Source: JAGOEF01 sp964511665
Lineage (GTDB): Bacteria; Bacteroidota; Bacteroidia; Bacteroidales; ML635J-15
DNA length: 64,000 nt
Reading direction: 5' to 3'
Assembly: GCA_964511665.1 (NCBI GenBank)
Contig: CAZEHA010000014.1
Location: 5,242 to 69,241 of the forward strand
Of this stretch, positions 60,430-64,000 are shown in pieces. Position numbers and translations under genes: made by a program. The stretch's first letter is position 1. Each line of letters opens with the position of its first letter. The notes under the pieces are model-generated. The model made no database searches and was not told the origin of the DNA. It was given only the letters and a program-made list of their open reading frames with translations.

Positions 60430-61536
60430 TTATAGTATTTTCACCCCTTTTCTTTTCAGAAATGCAGAAGCTGTATTGATGCGTTTATAAATCAGCTCTT
60501 CGGGAATTTTATCGGGTAGTTTCGCCGAATCGCATATGTCGAATTCAGAGTAAGGAATCAAAGTAACATCGTTGAAGCCCACTTGCTCAATAAACAATAT
60601 ACTGTCGGAGAAATCGCTATCGGTTTCGGAAGGAAACCCTACTATAAAAACACCTTGCAAATAGAGCTTTGCGTTGGCCTTGCGAAACTGCTTAATCGCA
60701 GCCAAGCTTTGTTCAATCTCCGACGGCCTGTTCATCAAGCTAAGTATTCTGCTGCTTCCGCTTTGCACAGGTACCGAAATAGCCTGAATTCTTTTCTTTG
60801 CAATTAGTGGCATCAACGCATCGTGATGTTGTATGCAGTGTGCCGGCTGCAAACCGTCTATCATCCATCGGGCTTTGATATTGCCCGTAAATGCATCGAG
60901 TTTGTTCAACAAATCGGCTAAGCTACTGCCTATGTCGATGCCATATGAGCCCACATCTTCGGCAATAATATTAACAAATCGTTGTTTTGTTTTAAGTAAT
61001 TCAGCATACTCGTGCAGCACCTCATCGGGTGGTTTGCTTTTTAGTTGGCCTATATAAAAACGCGTATGGCAATAGGTGCAATGGCAATTGCATCCATTGG
61101 CAATAACCAGATAAGGAATGGGTTTGGGTTTCATCAGGCTTCGCAAAGCCCAATGGTGTTGAAGGCGTGCAATATTCTGGTATTGTCGATTGCACAACGA
61201 TTCTTCGCCTAAATAATACCGCGGCTGTGTTTCGTCGAGGTGTTGAAATGCTGCTGCTTCACCACTCATCATTTTCTGAAAGGTAATGGTATTGATAAGC
61301 GTTACATTGGTTCTATGTGCAATGCTTTCGCGTATTTTGGGAGAGATACAACCAAACAGCATTACATGCCCCTGATGTTGGTTCAAACTATCGATAACCA
61401 TTTGTTCGGTAAACCGCGTAACCACACAGCTTCCCAAAAGCAACACATCGCTTTGTTCAATAGTAAGAGCTTCAAACAATCGCTCGGCTTCGAGGCTACG
61501 AATGGGGCAGGTGTGATATATTTTACTTAATGCCAT
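60430..61536 (-). CDS. Methylthiotransferase-like radical SAM protein, short form
   Basis: A 368-residue protein from ATG 61536 (TTG 61542 possible). It keeps the three auxiliary cluster cysteines of MiaB/RimO-type methylthiotransferases: Cys10 (YHTCPIRSLEAERL), Cys37 (LGSCVVTRFTEQ) and Cys63 (FGCISPKI). The radical SAM motif is Cys149, Cys153 and Cys156 in NGCNCHCTYCHTRF, and PVQSGSSRILSLMNR is the SAM-binding block. The usual C-terminal TRAM domain is absent (370 versus about 430-450 residues). It is thus an atypical MTTase, perhaps acting on a target other than tRNA. It converges with the SGNH gene (10 bp gap). Confidence 0.8.
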   Translation of the reverse strand: MALSKIYHTCPIRSLEAERLFEALTIEQSDVLLLGSCVVTRFTEQMVIDSLNQHQGHVMLFGCISPKIRESIAHRTNVTLINTITFQKMMSGEAAAFQHLDETQPRYYLGEESLCNRQYQNIARLQHHWALRSLMKPKPIPYLVIANGCNCHCTYCHTRFYIGQLKSKPPDEVLHEYAELLKTKQRFVNIIAEDVGSYGIDIGSSLADLLNKLDAFTGNIKARWMIDGLQPAHCIQHHDALMPLIAKKRIQAISVPVQSGSSRILSLMNRPSEIEQSLAAIKQFRKANAKLYLQGVFIVGFPSETDSDFSDSILFIEQVGFNDVTLIPYSEFDICDSAKLPDKIPEELIYKRINTASAFLKRKGVKIL

Positions 61537-61773
61537 ATGCAAATGTAGCTAAATAGTCAATCGGCAACAAGCCAAAGCCACTATCTTTTTTGCATATAAA
61601 CGTTTCATTTGTTATATACCGAAGGTCACAAACTGTAATGCATTCTGCGGTTGTAGCTTTATTATTGGTTTTCTTATTAGAAATGTCGGTTTAAAGTACT
61701 TTCAATGACAATATACAATCAAAACAAACATATATCATATTCTCTTCCATCGGTAACAATTAAATTAAAAATG

Positions 61774-61781
61774 TATTTTTG
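61774..61781 (+). promoter_or_regulatory. -7 element upstream of ribD
   Basis: TATTTTTG matches TAnnTTTG exactly and lies 19 bp before the ATG at 61801. I see no good -33 TTTG at 19-22 bp upstream, so the assignment is weak. The 264-bp gap 61537-61800 holds no other recognised signal. Confidence 0.4.
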
Positions 61782-61800
61782 CCTCGTAAAAACCTTGGGG

Positions 61801-62835
61801 ATGAATCACAACCTGTATATGCACCGATGTTTGCAACTGGCTGAGGCCGGAATGGGTAAAGTTTCGCCCAACCCCATGGTAGGATGCGTAATTGTGCATA
61901 ACAACACAATAATTGGAGAAGGTTATCACCGAAGCTATGGACAAGCACATGCCGAGGTAAACGCCATAAACGCGGTAAGCAATAAGCTCCTGCTGAGTGA
62001 ATCGGTGCTGTACGTGAACCTTGAACCTTGCAGTCATTACGGGAAAACACCTCCCTGCGCCGATTTAATTATTGAGAAAGGCATTAAAAAAGTGGTTGTA
62101 GCTGCTCTCGATCCCAACCCTCTGGTTGAAGGCAGAGGCATTGAAAAACTGAAGGCTGCCGGAGTAGAAACCATTGTTGGAGTGCTGGCCAACGAAAGTC
62201 GGGAACTAAACCGGCGGTTTTATTGTTTTCACAACCAATACAGGCCCTATATTATCTTAAAATGGGCTAAAACTCTCGATGGCTACATCGACCGATTGCG
62301 CCATATTGGCGACGGACAACAACCTGAGTGGATTACCAACGAACAAAGCCGCTTTCTTGTGCACAAATGGCGCACCGAAGAAGCTGCCTTTCTGGTGGGC
62401 ACTCGCACTGCACTGCTCGACAACCCTATGCTCACAGCGCGAATGTATCGAGGCAAACAACCCCTTCGCATAGCCATCGACATTGACAATGTTTTGCCCA
62501 AAACGCTACATATATTTAACAATCACGCACCCAGCCTAGTGTTTGGTAACATTGTACGCAACGATGTCGATTTCGAATTTCTCGACCTCAACCAAAGCCT
62601 TCCGACTCAAATTTGCAAAGCCTTATATCGGCGCAACATTCTGTCGCTAGTAGTTGAAGGAGGCCGCCAAACGCTCGAAGCATTTATCAACGAAGGATAT
62701 TGGGACGAGTCGCGGATATTTACCGGAAACATAATATTTGGCAAGGGAGTGCCCTCTCCCGAACTGTATGGTGAACTGCAGTCAATTGAAATGCTTGGCG
62801 ACACAGAACTTAAAATCTTCAGAAACGATGCCTGA
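61801..62835 (+). CDS. ribD: Bifunctional riboflavin biosynthesis protein RibD
   Basis: Diaminohydroxyphosphoribosylaminopyrimidine deaminase plus 5-amino-6-(5-phosphoribosylamino)uracil reductase. 344 residues from ATG 61801; the frame is open further upstream but that part is not protein-like. The zinc deaminase motif is His50-Ala-Glu52 (HAEVNAI) and Cys77/Cys86 in PCSHYGKTPPC; the reductase domain starts near 150 (ILKWAKTLDGYI) with VGTRTALLDNPMLTAR. It overlaps the protease gene by 8 bp. Confidence 0.95.
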   Translation: MNHNLYMHRCLQLAEAGMGKVSPNPMVGCVIVHNNTIIGEGYHRSYGQAHAEVNAINAVSNKLLLSESVLYVNLEPCSHYGKTPPCADLIIEKGIKKVVVAALDPNPLVEGRGIEKLKAAGVETIVGVLANESRELNRRFYCFHNQYRPYIILKWAKTLDGYIDRLRHIGDGQQPEWITNEQSRFLVHKWRTEEAAFLVGTRTALLDNPMLTARMYRGKQPLRIAIDIDNVLPKTLHIFNNHAPSLVFGNIVRNDVDFEFLDLNQSLPTQICKALYRRNILSLVVEGGRQTLEAFINEGYWDESRIFTGNIIFGKGVPSPELYGELQSIEMLGDTELKIFRNDA

Positions 62836-63736
62836 CACCAACAACACCCAACGGCCGTTTCAGACAAGAATTCTGATTCAGATCATTTTTATCATCGGAA
62901 CCTGTTTTCTGTTGGGGCAGATGATTTCGGCAGTGCTTTTTTTGAACAGCGGTATCACCGAAATTGCATCCATCGACCCCGATAACCCACAGCAGATCGC
63001 CATGTTTAAGGCAGCCCATTTCTTTTCGTCGTTTTTAAGCTTTGTGGTACCTGCTCTTTTAATAGCATGGCTGGTATATCGAAACCCATGGCGCAGACTA
63101 ATGCTGGTTGGCAAGCTCGATATTGTTTGGTTTATCGTTCCGTTGATTTGCCTGTTTGTGGCCCTGCCTTGGCTGAATTATCTGATACAGTGGAATGAAT
63201 CGATTCGATTTCCCGATGCCTGGTCGGGATTGTACGATTCGTTCCGCCAAAGCGAAGACCTTGCAAAACACATGACCGACATAATGCTTACCGGCAACAC
63301 AGCCACCGGTCTTTTTCTAAACATATTGCTGATAGCTTTACTTCCGGCCCTTGGCGAAGAGTTGCTGTTTCGTGGTGTAATACAGTCGTTTCTAAAAGAT
63401 GCCACACGCAATGCGCACATTGCCATTTGGGTAACTGCATTGATATTTTCGGCTATCCATTTTCAGTTTTTTGGCTTTTTTGCCCGTCTGATTCTTGGCG
63501 CTTTCTTTGGTTATTTGGTGCTTTGGTCAGGCTCTTTATGGCCTGCCATTGCTGCTCATTTTTTCAACAATGCACTGGCGGTTGTGGCTCATTACTACAT
63601 GGAACAAGGGTTAATAACTGAACAAACCGCCGAGTTTGGCAGTCAAACATCAGATTTGGGCTTTTCGCTGATTTCGCTATTACTTACAATAGTGTTACTA
63701 CGATTCCTGTTCCGGAAATATAAATGCAAATTGTAA
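62828..63736 (+). CDS. CPBP-family intramembrane metalloprotease
   Basis: A 302-residue membrane protein with eight or so helices, start ATG 62828 inside the ribD end. The CPBP (CAAX protease/bacteriocin-processing) motifs are EELLFRG (177-183) and the His residues at 211 (HFQFFG) and 244 (HFFNN). Members are Rce1-type peptidases or self-immunity proteins. Co-transcription with ribD is likely but no functional connection is obvious. Its last 39 bases overlap the convergent partial gene. Confidence 0.9.
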   Translation: MPDTNNTQRPFQTRILIQIIFIIGTCFLLGQMISAVLFLNSGITEIASIDPDNPQQIAMFKAAHFFSSFLSFVVPALLIAWLVYRNPWRRLMLVGKLDIVWFIVPLICLFVALPWLNYLIQWNESIRFPDAWSGLYDSFRQSEDLAKHMTDIMLTGNTATGLFLNILLIALLPALGEELLFRGVIQSFLKDATRNAHIAIWVTALIFSAIHFQFFGFFARLILGAFFGYLVLWSGSLWPAIAAHFFNNALAVVAHYYMEQGLITEQTAEFGSQTSDLGFSLISLLLTIVLLRFLFRKYKCKL

Positions 63737-64000
63737 GCTGTTATCGGGCTTATATGCACTATTCGATTCGCGTGCAAATTCAATATTAACCGAAGTATCG
63801 GGTTCTTTAACCGAAACTGCGTTACAATTGGTTCCAAACAAATCATCATCACTCATTTCGTACTGCAATCCGAATCGATTGGTAATTTCTGCAGCGGCTT
63901 CTACAGGTAAGTCACTTGTCCGCATTATCACTTCTGCCCACACTTCGCCAACAAAAGCATCTATTTCGTGGCGTATAGCTGCCACATTTTCGATTTCGCC
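63698..64000 (-). CDS. Unknown protein, C-terminal part (cut by right edge)
   Basis: The minus-strand frame is open from base 64000 to the stop at 63698, encoding the last 100 residues of a longer protein. It begins with GEIENVAAIRHEIDAFVGEV and contains VEAAAEITNRFGLQYEMSDD; neither is recognised. The apparent start at 63985 is a GTG within the open frame and probably not the real start. The acidic DDDLFGTNCN is noteworthy. Its 3' end overlaps the CPBP gene by 39 bp. Confidence 0.55.
   Translation of the reverse strand, partial: GEIENVAAIRHEIDAFVGEVWAEVIMRTSDLPVEAAAEITNRFGLQYEMSDDDLFGTNCNAVSVKEPDTSVNIEFARESNSAYKPDNSLQFAFIFPEQES

Overview
The window comes from a member of the Bacteroidota (Bacteroidetes). 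Three proteins carry type IX secretion system (T9SS) C-terminal sorting domains (YPNP...-type), there are many short lipoproteins, and clear promoters follow the phylum pattern TTG/TTTG at -33 and TAnnTTTG at -7 (8786-8815, 49924-49955). Shine-Dalgarno-like sites are rare, and several genes need GTG, TTG or apparently CTG starts. The gene content is that of a free-living heterotroph. I see no phage, integrase, transposase, CRISPR or plasmid genes, and I cannot place the organism below phylum with confidence.

Layout. 1-8484 (minus strand): the N-terminal half of leuS, a T9SS-exported alpha/beta hydrolase, a thioredoxin-fold protein, two paralogous outer-membrane barrels of the RemB/Wzi-like type, and sppA. 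8786-13049 (plus): translation genes rplM-rpsI-rpsB-tsf, a terminator, then pyrH-frr and another terminator. 13111-16852: a C69 dipeptidase, a PKD lipoprotein, a DAHP synthase/chorismate mutase fusion and a thiamine-binding-type protein. 16867-24371 (minus): an envelope cluster of an LPP20 lipoprotein, a TPR lipoprotein and an 870-residue secreted transglutaminase-like protein, next to a TPR/SpoIIE phosphatase. 24425-26589 (plus): a barrel-like protein and two MORN-type (YwqK-like) lipoproteins. 26576-30628 (minus): a nucleoside transporter with an exported N-terminal domain, a bifunctional nuclease, a lipoprotein and prmC.

30680-33343 is the most accessory-looking part. Two T9SS cargo genes of uneven base composition lie between two near-identical 33-bp direct copies of a palindromic repeat. 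The same repeat family forms a six-copy array at 43027-43203. Then follow glgP, a DUF59/SufE/thioredoxin/dnaE block, a T9SS M1-type peptidase and an AlkD-like protein. 44080-49939 (plus) is an envelope operon (sigma-54 activator, LptE, TPR protein, SecG, two glycosyltransferase-type proteins, a CWC mini-protein) followed by tRNA-Cys. 50097-51873 holds an ECF sigma factor and an anti-sigma factor fused to a TonB C-terminal domain.

51995-61536 holds a YhbP-like protein, an rRNA-type methyltransferase, sufS, a UbiA prenyltransferase, a minus-strand operon of two paralogous radical SAM proteins plus a methyltransferase, an SGNH hydrolase-like membrane protein and a shortened methylthiotransferase-like radical SAM protein. 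This is the best candidate for an undescribed pathway, but its product cannot be read from the sequence. The window ends with ribD, a CPBP protease and a partial unknown gene.
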